Positions 36,641 through 44,649 of a DNA stretch of 64,000 nt are shown in pieces. Below the pieces are notes generated by a model. That model ran no database searches, was not told the DNA's origin, and saw only the letters and a list, made by a program, of their open reading frames with translations. The stretch is from Leptospira tipperaryensis (lineage in GTDB: Bacteria; Spirochaetota; Leptospiria; Leptospirales; Leptospiraceae), in NCBI RefSeq assembly GCF_001729245.1, contig NZ_CP015217.1, forward strand, positions 808,001 to 872,000, written 5' to 3'. Numbering within the stretch: the stretch's first letter is position 1; each line of letters begins with the position of its first letter. A program made the translations under genes and the position numbers.

Positions 36641-37057
36641 TTATTTTTTAAATTTTGGAAGAATGTATTTATCCAGAGAAAACTTCCCGCTTCCCAAGAC
36701 AAATACTACGACTGAAATCAAAAGATAAGTAAAGGCCAAAGTTTTTACTTGAAACGTATCCTTTGCGTGTGCGATAAAGAATGCGACGAACATCGTTATA
36801 AAAATTGGAATCACTGTTAGGCGAGTCAATAGACCGATTGTCACAAAAATTCCACAAAAGAATTCCGCAAATACGACAAGAATCAGAGAGGTTTTGGATC
36901 CGATCCCGATCAGATCCGGAAACAAGGGAAGAATCTGATCAAACCCGACCAGCTTCGAATATCCGAAGTGGATAAAGAGTCCTCCGAATATCAGTCGGAG
37001 TAGAAATGCGGCGACGTCCGTGCTGATAGGTCTGAGTCCGAATATTTTTTCTTTCAT
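36641..37057 (-). CDS. DoxX family membrane protein
   Basis: A 138-residue protein with four helices and DoxX-type motifs: AAFLLRLIFGGLFIHFGYSKLVGF, and VFAEFFCGIFVTIGLLTRL in helix 2, which contains a Glu. Family members are implicated in redox or oxidative-stress processes at the membrane. It lies alone between the MFS exporter and the amidase, and could share a transcript with the amidase (58-bp gap). Confidence 0.85.
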   Translation of the reverse strand: MKEKIFGLRPISTDVAAFLLRLIFGGLFIHFGYSKLVGFDQILPLFPDLIGIGSKTSLILVVFAEFFCGIFVTIGLLTRLTVIPIFITMFVAFFIAHAKDTFQVKTLAFTYLLISVVVFVLGSGKFSLDKYILPKFKK

Positions 37058-37353
37058 TTTAAATCCTCGAAATTTCCATTTATTTAAAATAAAAGCGATT
37101 GTATCATCGAAATGTAATCTTCTTTTATCTTTTTTTCGGAATCATTCAAGGGTTGGTTTTTATTTTTTGAGAGATTCGGATGGAATAAAAGTTTTCCCAT
37201 TTCCCCTTCCTTTTTTCGAAGGGAAGAATTTTCCAAAAAAACATTTGAAGTTTCGATTTCAAATTCAGCTTTCATTTTTTCTTAGACGTTTCGAGATTCT
37301 TGTAAGGATTCGGATTTTATTAGGGGTTTCGACCAAGACCGAACTTTTTGAAT

Positions 37354-38886
37354 TCATACTTCTTCTCCTTTTTCCAAACTCTTGCGTAGAGCGATTACCG
37401 CGATCGCCAAAATTAAAGCAATTCCCGCGCAAAGGACTGCGACCAACTGAAATGAATCGGTAAACGCTTGTTTGGCGGGAATGAGAAGCGAAGGGCCTAA
37501 TTGTTCCGGTAATTCCTTAGCGATTGCGACAGCGGCGCCTAACGTTCCTTTGGCGGCCTCCATGGATTCAGGACTGATTCCCTCCGGAAGGATGTTCTTC
37601 ATTCTACTTTTGTAAACTGCGGTTCCGATACTTCCTAAAACTGCGATTCCGAGCACACCTCCGAATTCAACTCCGGTCTCCGAAATGGAAGCGGCGGCTC
37701 CGGCTTTTTCCGGAGGGGCCGAACCAACGATCACGTCCGTTCCTAAAATTACCACGGAACAGATTCCCAGAGAAAGGATTACGGAACCGATGACTACGTA
37801 GCTAAGTCCAGTTTGATCCGTTACGAGCGAATAGAAAAGCATTCCGATTACCGTTAAAACCAAACCGGCGGCGACTACAAAAATGGGGCGTATCTTTCTT
37901 ACGAGCATAGGCACCGTCATCGAGCCTACGACGTTTCCGGCGGCGGATGGAAGAGTCCAGAGTCCGGCTTCCATTGGAGACAAGCCGAGGACGAGCTGAA
38001 GATATTGTGCTAAGAAGAGAAAACTTCCCAGACCGACAAAGATAGTAAGACTATTTGCGATAAGAGCCGCGCTGAAAGCCGGGACCTTAAAAAGTTCCAG
38101 GTCGATCATCGGATCCTTTAGTCTTTTTTGTCTGCGAATAAAAATCACGCCAACTAACAGTCCAAAGACGATCGAAAGAAAGGAGACAATTCCCCATCCG
38201 TTTTCCGCAACCTGCTTTAAACCGAAGATGACCGAAAGTACGGATAGGAGGGAAAGGGCGGCGCTGAGAATATCCAGGCTGCCCGCGTATGGATCTTTGA
38301 ATTCCGGTAAAAGTTTCGGTCCGACGATCAAAAGAAGAACCATGACAGGGACGCTCAAAAGAAACACGGAGCCCCACCAAAAATGTTCCAGAAGCAATCC
38401 TCCGATCAAGGGACCGATGGCGCCTCCGATGGAAAAACTAGTTCCCCAGATTCCGATCGCCACGGTTCTCTGATTTGAGTCCAAAAACATATTACGAATC
38501 AGTGATAGAGTCGAAGGAGCTAAAGTCGCCGCGGTAATTCCGAGTAAAGCTCGGGTCGCGATCAGCATTTCCGCGGTTTTGGAAAACGCCGCGAGAACCG
38601 AGGCGACTCCAAAAGCAAAGGCTCCGATCATAAGAAGTTTTCTTCTTCCGATACGATCCCCTAAGGTCCCCATCGTTACGAGAAAACCCGCGACCAAGAA
38701 ACCGTAGATGTCTACGATCCAAAGAAGTTGAGAACCGGAAGGTTTTAAGTCTTCGGTCAGATGGGGAACCGCGAGATAAAGAACTGTAAGATCCATTGCA
38801 TAGAGAAGACAAGGCAACGCGATCACGGCGAGCCCGATCCATTCCTTTCTTCCCGCGAGGTTTGTATTTGTTTGAGTCTGAGTCAT
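37354..38886 (-). CDS. MFS multidrug exporter, DHA2 (14-helix) family
   Basis: A 510-residue protein with 14 predicted helices, characteristic of EmrB/QacA-type proton antiporters. Motifs are LDxTVxxxAxPxI-like (LYAMDLTVLYLAVPHL), GTLGDRIGRRK (motif A, about 77-87), and PSTLSLIRNMF with GIWGTSFSIGGAIGPLIGG (motif C, about 144-162). No EmrA-like partner is adjacent. It lies just downstream of the SRPBCC array on the same strand, with a 106-bp gap, so it may belong to that operon. Confidence 0.93.
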   Translation of the reverse strand: MTQTQTNTNLAGRKEWIGLAVIALPCLLYAMDLTVLYLAVPHLTEDLKPSGSQLLWIVDIYGFLVAGFLVTMGTLGDRIGRRKLLMIGAFAFGVASVLAAFSKTAEMLIATRALLGITAATLAPSTLSLIRNMFLDSNQRTVAIGIWGTSFSIGGAIGPLIGGLLLEHFWWGSVFLLSVPVMVLLLIVGPKLLPEFKDPYAGSLDILSAALSLLSVLSVIFGLKQVAENGWGIVSFLSIVFGLLVGVIFIRRQKRLKDPMIDLELFKVPAFSAALIANSLTIFVGLGSFLFLAQYLQLVLGLSPMEAGLWTLPSAAGNVVGSMTVPMLVRKIRPIFVVAAGLVLTVIGMLFYSLVTDQTGLSYVVIGSVILSLGICSVVILGTDVIVGSAPPEKAGAAASISETGVEFGGVLGIAVLGSIGTAVYKSRMKNILPEGISPESMEAAKGTLGAAVAIAKELPEQLGPSLLIPAKQAFTDSFQLVAVLCAGIALILAIAVIALRKSLEKGEEV

Positions 38887-38992
38887 TTTGTTTTTTCTTG
38901 ATCCGGCCGATAACAGAGAGATATATTATTAGATTTGAATGTATCTTAGACGATGATCTATAGGAGTTAACGAAAGAATTTTTGTTAGAGAG

Positions 38993-39460
38993 TCAATTCT
39001 CCATTCTTACAAGTTCCGCTTCCAGCCTATCAAAGTTTTGCTCGTTTCCGATCTCTATGTATTTTTTTATTCTATCGAATTCTTCCCGAGTATCGAATAA
39101 CATAGAAAATGCGACCTTGGTTTGATTTTCGATTTCCTCGAATGTAATCGTGGCTACGTAGTGATGTTGGGATACGTGTTCAAAGACGAGTCGTTCCGGT
39201 TTATTAATCTCCACAAAGACGCTGTGGTTTTCGTAGTCGGTTCCGTCAGGTCCGTGCATCACGAATTTCCAATTCCCTCCGGGTCTAAGATCGAATTCGT
39301 GAAACGTATTCGTAAAATCTTTTGGTCCCCACCAGAGTTTTAAATGTTCCGGAGCCGTCCAAGCCTTGAAAACCAGATCGATGGGTGCGTCGAAGATCCG
39401 CATACTTACGATTTCTCTTTCCGAAATTTTTGCGGATAGTTGTTTTTCTTTTTCCCTCAT
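38993..39460 (-). CDS. SRPBCC / AHSA1-like protein (array member 5)
   Basis: A ~155-residue SRPBCC protein of the AHSA1 kind. The family N-terminus (MRIFDAPIDLVFKAWTAPEH) is followed by LKLWWGPKDFT and LRPGGNWKFVMHGPDGTDY. ATG 39460 follows GGAGAATCCT, so the upstream Met at 39511 is unlikely. It is most similar to the copy at 40602 (both have HGPDGTDYxN). It is last in the five-gene array. Confidence 0.88.
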   Translation of the reverse strand: MREKEKQLSAKISEREIVSMRIFDAPIDLVFKAWTAPEHLKLWWGPKDFTNTFHEFDLRPGGNWKFVMHGPDGTDYENHSVFVEINKPERLVFEHVSQHHYVATITFEEIENQTKVAFSMLFDTREEFDRIKKYIEIGNEQNFDRLEAELVRMEN

Positions 39461-39525
39461 AGGATTCTCCTGGAGTGGGCCTCCCGGAAATAATATTTGA
39501 ACGACCCACATTCCGTTTTCCTAAT

Positions 39526-40035
39526 TTACTGTTTTGCCAGATACGCTTCGAGTTGATCCAGAGTTCCCGTGAATCCTTTATCCATCGATGGGAAGTTGTC
39601 TCCGAAAACTTTGATCTCTTCCGGTGTTGCGTTGATCGGCGTTCCTTTTAAACTAAGGGTGGTCTTTCCCTTTTCTTCCGTAAAAAGTACGGTATTTAAA
39701 ATCTCCGCGGGCCAATTCTCCGCCATCGGATGACGGGTGATGCCGGCGTTCTCATCGGAAAAGGAAACTATATATACGAGCTTTTCCGGAGGTGTGATCT
39801 CCCGATAAAGGAATCTTCCCCACATGATTTGTCCGTCCGGCGTTTTCATACTGTAGTGAAATAATCCGCCGGGTTTTAAATCCAAATGAACGACCCCCAT
39901 CGTAAGACCCGTAGGGCCCCACCATTCTGCGAGTCTTTTCGGTTCCGTCCAGGCTTTCCAAACGAGTTCGCGGGGGGCGTTGAAGGATCTTGAAAGAGTA
40001 AATTCAGGAATTATAATATTCATTCCTTCGCTCAT
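39526..40035 (-). CDS. SRPBCC / AHSA1-like protein (array member 4)
   Basis: A 169-residue AHSA1-like protein (LSRSFNAPRELVWKAWTEPK, then RLAEWWGPTGLT and LKPGGLFHYSMKTPDG). The late segment NTVLFTEEKGKTTLSLKGTP is typical. It starts 2 bases after the stop of the anchored paralogue at 40038, so the two are translationally linked. Residues after WWGP differ from those of its neighbours, pointing to different ligands. Confidence 0.88.
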   Translation of the reverse strand: MSEGMNIIIPEFTLSRSFNAPRELVWKAWTEPKRLAEWWGPTGLTMGVVHLDLKPGGLFHYSMKTPDGQIMWGRFLYREITPPEKLVYIVSFSDENAGITRHPMAENWPAEILNTVLFTEEKGKTTLSLKGTPINATPEEIKVFGDNFPSMDKGFTGTLDQLEAYLAKQ

Positions 40036-40037
40036 CG

Positions 40038-40586
40038 TTATTTTCCTTCTCCGATTCTTTTTAGATTCTCTAAACCGGTTTCAAATTGTTTTCCGATCAT
40101 CGCATCCATGTTTAAGAATATGCTAATCACTTTGGAGAAGAATAGATTCTTTCCATACATAACCCACGTAACCTGTGTCGTATCGCCGTTCTTTGCTAAT
40201 GTAAATTCAGCCATATTATGGGCTTCGAACGGAGCTAAAAAATCCAGTTTGATGATGATCTTCGAAGGAGAATTCGCTTCCGTAATTTCCATACGACCTT
40301 TTCCGATATCCTTGTTCCCTTCCCACTCGTAAGTTGTACCGACTCCGTTTGTCGGGCCGCTATAAGTCTTTTTCATCGAAGGGTCGATCTTTTCCCAAGG
40401 AGACCACTGAGCCCAGGTATGAAAGTCGCTGATCAACGGAAAAACTTTCTCCGGAGGCGCTTGAATGGATATCGATCTTTGATAGCGAAAATCGTCCGGC
40501 TTTGTAGCTGCGACTACGAGAAGGATCACGATGACGACGATCAATAGACCGACGATAGAAAGTAAAATGAGTTTGAACATAGACAT
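40038..40586 (-). CDS. Membrane-anchored SRPBCC protein (array member 3)
   Basis: A 182-residue protein with a strong N-terminal helix (LLSIVGLLIVVIVILLVVAA) and an SRPBCC domain: SISIQAPPEKVFPLI, HTWAQWSPWEKIDPSMKKTY. GGAGAA precedes the ATG. It differs from the other four, which lack an anchor, but matches the protein at 34743. It may deliver a hydrophobic ligand to or from the membrane; this is inferred only from the fold. Confidence 0.86.
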   Translation of the reverse strand: MSMFKLILLSIVGLLIVVIVILLVVAATKPDDFRYQRSISIQAPPEKVFPLISDFHTWAQWSPWEKIDPSMKKTYSGPTNGVGTTYEWEGNKDIGKGRMEITEANSPSKIIIKLDFLAPFEAHNMAEFTLAKNGDTTQVTWVMYGKNLFFSKVISIFLNMDAMIGKQFETGLENLKRIGEGK

Positions 40587-40601
40587 AAAATTCTCCGTAT
40601 A

Positions 40602-41087
40602 TTAGTTTGCGACTTTTGTAAGATAGTCTCCGAGTCGATTGAGGGTTTGATTCATACCTTCGATCGCTCCGTATTTCTCCACTACCTCGTCGCGCGCGGC
40701 CGCTGTCTGAAAGAGGGACAACATTGTCAGTTTTGTTTTTCCGTTTTCTTCTTCAAAGGTTACGGTGACGTGAAAATCTCCGGGGTGGTCTTCCATATCC
40801 GAGCCGTGCTTATATACAAGAAGTTTCGGTTTTACGACTTCGATATAAGTGATTCGATTTGGATAATCGGTTCCATCCGGTCCGTGCATGATTAATTTCC
40901 ATACCCCGCCCGGTTTTACTTCCATCGTTTCGATCGTATTTGTAAAACCGTTCGGTCCCCACCAGTTGCCGACGTGATTCGGATCGGTCCAGACTTTCCA
41001 GACCAGTTCTCTCGGTGCGTCAAATACGCGTGAGGTGGAGATCTCTCGATCCGCGGTGTTTAATTTGTGATTGTTAGTTGCGTTCAT
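40602..41087 (-). CDS. SRPBCC / AHSA1-like protein (array member 2)
   Basis: A 161-residue AHSA1-like protein (STSRVFDAPRELVWKVWTDP, NWWGPNGFTNT, VKPGGVWKLIMHGPDG). The ending (GAIEGMNQTLNRLGDYL) is the family's long C-terminal helix. The gap to the next gene is 15 bp. It is soluble and lacks a signal. Confidence 0.9.
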   Translation of the reverse strand: MNATNNHKLNTADREISTSRVFDAPRELVWKVWTDPNHVGNWWGPNGFTNTIETMEVKPGGVWKLIMHGPDGTDYPNRITYIEVVKPKLLVYKHGSDMEDHPGDFHVTVTFEEENGKTKLTMLSLFQTAAARDEVVEKYGAIEGMNQTLNRLGDYLTKVAN

Positions 41088-41137
41088 AGCTTACTCCGTG
41101 CTGCTTCCGGATCGAATCCGACTTGATACAAAAAAAT

Positions 41138-41623
41138 CTACTTTAAACTTTCGTTAAGTTTATCGATCATCTCGTTCCAACTTGCCTTGGTCATTTCGCT
41201 AATCTCTCCTGTCGGGAGTCCGATATGTTTCAAGGTAAGTTTTGTTTTGTCGCCCACTTCTTCGAAAGTCAGAGAGACGGTGGTCTCTTCAGGAAATTCT
41301 CCGGTGATTCCGTAATGGGACGCGGAAACCTGATTTCCTTTTTCGTCGGCGAATGAATCCGAATATACGATCTTTTCCGGAATTACGATTTCGAGATAGA
41401 TCCCCGTGCTCCAAAACTCTTGACCTTCCGGAGAGCGCATTCCGAAGACATACTTCCCGCCGACTCGAAAATCATTTCTGCACGCGGGAGAAGTGAAGTT
41501 CTTCGGTCCCCACCATCGCACTAGATGTTCCGGATCCGTCCAGGCTTTGAATACGAGTTCCCTCGGCGCGTCGAAGATTCTCGTGACTACCACTTCATTG
41601 ACTGTCTGATCTTTGTTTGTCAT
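41138..41623 (-). CDS. SRPBCC / AHSA1-like protein (array member 1)
   Basis: A 161-residue AHSA1-like protein (TRIFDAPRELVFKAWTDPEH, LVRWWGPKNFTS, FRVGGKYVFGMRSPEG). It ends in a helix (SWNEMIDKLNESL). It follows the DoxX-like gene and lies in the predicted ArsR-led operon. No catalytic residues can be assigned. Confidence 0.9.
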   Translation of the reverse strand: MTNKDQTVNEVVVTRIFDAPRELVFKAWTDPEHLVRWWGPKNFTSPACRNDFRVGGKYVFGMRSPEGQEFWSTGIYLEIVIPEKIVYSDSFADEKGNQVSASHYGITGEFPEETTVSLTFEEVGDKTKLTLKHIGLPTGEISEMTKASWNEMIDKLNESLK

Positions 41624-41688
41624 GTCGATCGATCCTTTTGAAATTATAATTTTGCTTTCTTTTTAGAGGTTTAGCACCTATTCGAATA

Positions 41689-42084
41689 TTATGATAAACT
41701 CCAGACCCCCGGGAGCCTTCTGCTTTCAGGACGAAGCGCCCAGGAAAGACCGACTAACACGAGACCTACGAGAGGCATTACGATATGGACGGTTTCAAAG
41801 CCGGAAATTCCGGTGGAAATGGAAGCCGCAGTGAGATTAAAAAACATTCCTGCGTAAGCCCATTCTTTTAGAAGAGGAAATTTCGGAATCGAGATGGCGA
41901 TAGCGCCTAGGAGTTTCCAAACTCCAAGAAGAGTAACGAAGTAAAGGGGATAACCGAGTTTGGACATTCCCTCTACAACTTCCGGTCCTTGTACCGTGTA
42001 GGCGTAAGCGGCAAAAGCGTAGTTCGCCGCGACGAGAACGGTCGTCACCCAATAGAGAATGGTTTTAATTTTTTCCTTGTTCAT
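41689..42084 (-). CDS. DoxX-like membrane protein
   Basis: A ~131-residue, four-helix protein (ILYWVTTVLVAANYAFAAYA, LYFVTLLGVWKLLGAIAI, FETVHIVMPLVGLVLVGLSW) of the DoxX-like_2 type. I start at ATG 42084, preceded by AAAAGGAAATT, inside the end of the ArsR gene. The ArsR stop is at 42065, so the two overlap by about 20 bases, a sign of translational coupling. Confidence 0.85.
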   Translation of the reverse strand: MNKEKIKTILYWVTTVLVAANYAFAAYAYTVQGPEVVEGMSKLGYPLYFVTLLGVWKLLGAIAISIPKFPLLKEWAYAGMFFNLTAASISTGISGFETVHIVMPLVGLVLVGLSWALRPESRRLPGVWSLS

Positions 42085-42460
42085 TGTCGAATTTCCTTTT
42101 GTTTTGTTGTTCGTTTTTCTCGTTCTGCTGGAGTTCCCGCAAATAATCATCCAGTCTATCGAGTCTGGCTTCCCAGATTTGTCTGTATTCGTCGATCCAA
42201 TTAGCCACTTCTTTTAAGGGCCCTGTTTCCAAACGAGAAGGTCTCCATTGTGCCTCCTTGCCTCGGGAAATCAGTCCGGCTCTTTCCAAAACTTTGAGAT
42301 GTTTGGTAATCGCGGGAAGACTCATGGCAAAGGGTTCTGCAAGTTGCTTCACGGTAACGTCCCCGAAACGAAGGGTTGCCAAAATCTTTCGCCGCGTCGG
42401 ATCTGCCAGGGCGGCGAATGTGAGGCTGAGATGATCTTCTGTTGCTTCTTGTTGAACCAT
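42065..42460 (-). CDS. ArsR-family winged-helix regulator
   Basis: A ~131-residue ArsR-type protein. LTFAALADPTRRKILATL and LAEPFAMSLPAITKHLKVLE (recognition helix) form a classical ArsR HTH. Metal-binding cysteines (CxCxxC) are absent, placing it with the non-metal ArsR group often found with AHSA1/SRPBCC genes. It is the first gene of the array operon. The ATG at 42460 sits directly at the operator palindromes. Confidence 0.92.
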   Translation of the reverse strand: MVQQEATEDHLSLTFAALADPTRRKILATLRFGDVTVKQLAEPFAMSLPAITKHLKVLERAGLISRGKEAQWRPSRLETGPLKEVANWIDEYRQIWEARLDRLDDYLRELQQNEKNEQQNKRKFDNEQGKN

Positions 42461-42462
42461 AT

Positions 42463-42511
42463 GGTTAATTAACCTATAGGTTAACTTATCACTTAAGGAG
42501 AGATTTGTCAA
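42463..42511 (-). promoter_or_regulatory. Promoter and operator of the ArsR-SRPBCC operon
   Basis: On the minus strand TTGACA (42506-42511) and TAAGTT (42483-42488) are 17 bp apart, a good -35/-10 pair. Immediately downstream lie two overlapping perfect palindromes, AACCTATAGGTT (42471-42482) and GGTTAATTAACC (42463-42474), covering the likely transcription start and reaching the ATG. This is consistent with autorepression by the ArsR protein. Confidence 0.7.
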
Positions 42512-42707
42512 CCCCCCTGTAGAAAAAAAGCTCGAAAATGGACTTAAAAATTGAAAGAGCAAAAGAATACCCCCTGAAAAGCAAAGTGTCCATCGATTTC
42601 TAAGGTTTTATGAGCAAATTAATAATTTTATATCGAACTAAAATTCTCATGGAAGCAGAAACCGTTCATTCTGTTTTGTGAATACTGGTTTATAAATGGA
42701 GTGATTT

Positions 42708-43139
42708 ATGAGTTTGATTTCAAAAGAGTTTCAGTATGAGATCCCGGTTCTTTGGAGTCAATGTGACCCAAATGGACATCTCAATGTGGGGAACTTTCAG
42801 GTTTATTTGCACGAAGGTAGAATGGTTGCACTCGAAGAGGCTGGTTTGGGTTATTCTAAAATGAGAGAAGCAAACATTGGCCCGATGATTCTCCGTTCCG
42901 AAACCGATTACAAAGCGGAGATTCGTTATCCGGAATCGATTCTTGTGACTACTCGTTTTGGAGAATTTGAGGGATCGAGATGTAAGATTTTTCAGAAACT
43001 CATTCGGAAATCCGACGGGAAGATCGCCTGCGATTCACTTTCTATTTGTATCATGTTTGATTTTGCTAAGAAAAGACCTTGGAAGTATTCGGAGGAATTG
43101 TTGAAGGCGTTCGAGATGCATTCGGTTTCTTCCGAATAG
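42708..43139 (+). CDS. Hotdog-fold acyl-CoA thioesterase
   Basis: A 143-residue protein of the 4-hydroxybenzoyl-CoA/YbgC thioesterase type: VLWSQCDPNGHLNVGNFQVYLHEGR holds the catalytic DxxGHxNxxxY pattern. The middle strand DYKAEIRYPESILVTTRFGEF is typical. The ribosome site is weak (ATGGAGTGATTT). It is alone on the plus strand after the ArsR operon. The acyl group is unknown. Confidence 0.9.
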   Translation: MSLISKEFQYEIPVLWSQCDPNGHLNVGNFQVYLHEGRMVALEEAGLGYSKMREANIGPMILRSETDYKAEIRYPESILVTTRFGEFEGSRCKIFQKLIRKSDGKIACDSLSICIMFDFAKKRPWKYSEELLKAFEMHSVSSE

Positions 43140-43544
43140 AAAGAAAGTTGAATTTTTTGGGGAGTTCCCACTTTGGATGGGATGCAAAATGAAATTTTCC
43201 TGGAAGGTGAATGCTCTTGAGTTGTCCCGACAAAGCGGACTCACCGAAAAAGACTTGAAATCGGACTTCAAGTCCATCCGAGATAGAATTTCGGAAAAAC
43301 CCTTTCTTTTTACAAGCGTGTATACATCCGAATCCGAAAAACCAAGTCCCATTTAGAATTTTTTTGATTCTTTCAATTTTATGGAATTAGAATGGGATCA
43401 TTCTTTTTTGTAAATTTGGAAATAACTTATGGAGCGAGGCGCAATATCGCTGTTAGTTTCTCAAAGTTGGGATTACAGAGATATTCAAAAAGAAATCAAG
43501 ATTTTGCTGGTAATATCGATGGATCGCGTAAAGAGTATAGAATC
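43140..43544. other. Non-coding gap with a palindromic repeat
   Basis: About 400 bp between the thioesterase and methyltransferase genes. It contains a copy of the short palindromic repeat (43244-43275). The ORF-like extension upstream of the methyltransferase (from 43392) has no family match and no reason to be translated. Nothing else is recognisable. Confidence 0.6.
43244..43275. repeat. Short dispersed palindromic repeat, copy 3
   Basis: CCGAAAAAGACTTGAAAT leads into GGACTTCAAGTCC (43263-43275), matching 10062-10093 base for base over most of its length and sharing its palindrome with 31813-31829. A GTTGTC motif precedes it at 43221-43226. A decayed half-copy may lie at 42528-42545. Confidence 0.75.
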
Positions 43545-44360
43545 ATGTCCAATCCTTTATCTTCCGTTGAACCTTGGTCCTTAGTCGCAGAAGGATATAC
43601 GAAATCCACAAAACAATTCTTAGAGGCCTATTCACTTAAGGCGATGGATCTCCTCGGATTAAAATCCGATGAGATTGTTTTAGACGTCGCAGCCGGTCCG
43701 GGAACGCTTGCGATTCCTCTTTCCAAATCCGTAAAGGAAGTCTATGCGATCGATTTTTCCCCAGCGATGATCGATGAGCTCAAGAAAGGAACCAAAGAAG
43801 CAAACGTTCAGAACGTTTTTCCTCTTGTGATGGACGGACAAAAATTAGAGTTTCCGCAAGATCATTTTGACGGAGCTTTTTCCATGTTCGGTCTGATGTT
43901 TTTTCCGGACAAACTCCAAGGACTCAAAGAAATCTATCGAGTTCTCAAACCGGGAAAAAAGGTCGCGGTTTCCGGTTGGGCCCCCGTCGCGAATTCTCCT
44001 CTCATGCAATTTTTATTCGGAGCCCTTCGTAAAGCAAATCCTGAAATCCCCGAACCGCAAACCAATGTTTCTAGTTTTGAAAATCCGGAATTCTTTCGTG
44101 AACAATTGACAGAGGCCGGCTTTCAAGAGATCGATATACTTCCGTTTTCGAATTCGATCGAAATTACGGATGCGGAGACGTTTCTCGATTCGATGATCGA
44201 AGGAGGAGCTCCGCTTCAATGGATGAAAAGCAAGATGAAAGAATCCGTCTGGAATGAAAAAAGAAGAATCATGTTGGAGCACGTTCAATCCCAACTCAAA
44301 CAACTTCCGATTTCACTTTCTTCCGAAGCTTATATCGCGGTCGCCAAAAAGCCGAACTGA
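43545..44360 (+). CDS. SAM-dependent methyltransferase (UbiE-like class I)
   Basis: A ~271-residue class I methyltransferase. VLDVAAGPGTLAIPLSK is motif I (SAM binding), YAIDFSPAMIDELKKG is motif II and FDGAFSMFGLMFFPD is the post-II strand. The layout fits UbiE/COQ5-like enzymes acting on quinones, sterols or natural products. I start at ATG 43545 (MSNPLSSVEPW), since the domain begins shortly after. No ribosome site is obvious. The substrate is unknown. Confidence 0.88.
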   Translation: MSNPLSSVEPWSLVAEGYTKSTKQFLEAYSLKAMDLLGLKSDEIVLDVAAGPGTLAIPLSKSVKEVYAIDFSPAMIDELKKGTKEANVQNVFPLVMDGQKLEFPQDHFDGAFSMFGLMFFPDKLQGLKEIYRVLKPGKKVAVSGWAPVANSPLMQFLFGALRKANPEIPEPQTNVSSFENPEFFREQLTEAGFQEIDILPFSNSIEITDAETFLDSMIEGGAPLQWMKSKMKESVWNEKRRIMLEHVQSQLKQLPISLSSEAYIAVAKKPN

Positions 44361-44649
44361 TCGGGCGTAACCTTTCGATTTTTTAAAATAGAATGTCCAT
44401 TTCGATGATTGGATCTCTCGGAATCTCATTGAGGGAACTTTCAGAATGGAGATTCTTTAAAAAACTATTTTCTGAACCCAGAGTTTCTGAATTCATTTTA
44501 AACGAAAGGACTCAAAGAAAAGAGTGCGTATCTTGGAATTTATGATATTCAAGGTACGTTCAACGATCCGTTTTGATCCACGAGTCAAGAATCGAATCCC
44601 CGGATTGTATGATTCAAGTATAGAATAGAGTCTCAAATACAATGTGGAT

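Noticed and set aside
37084..37275. 63-residue minus-strand ORF between the MFS and DoxX genes
   Set aside because: No ribosome site, no signal or motif; AT-rich low-complexity stretch.
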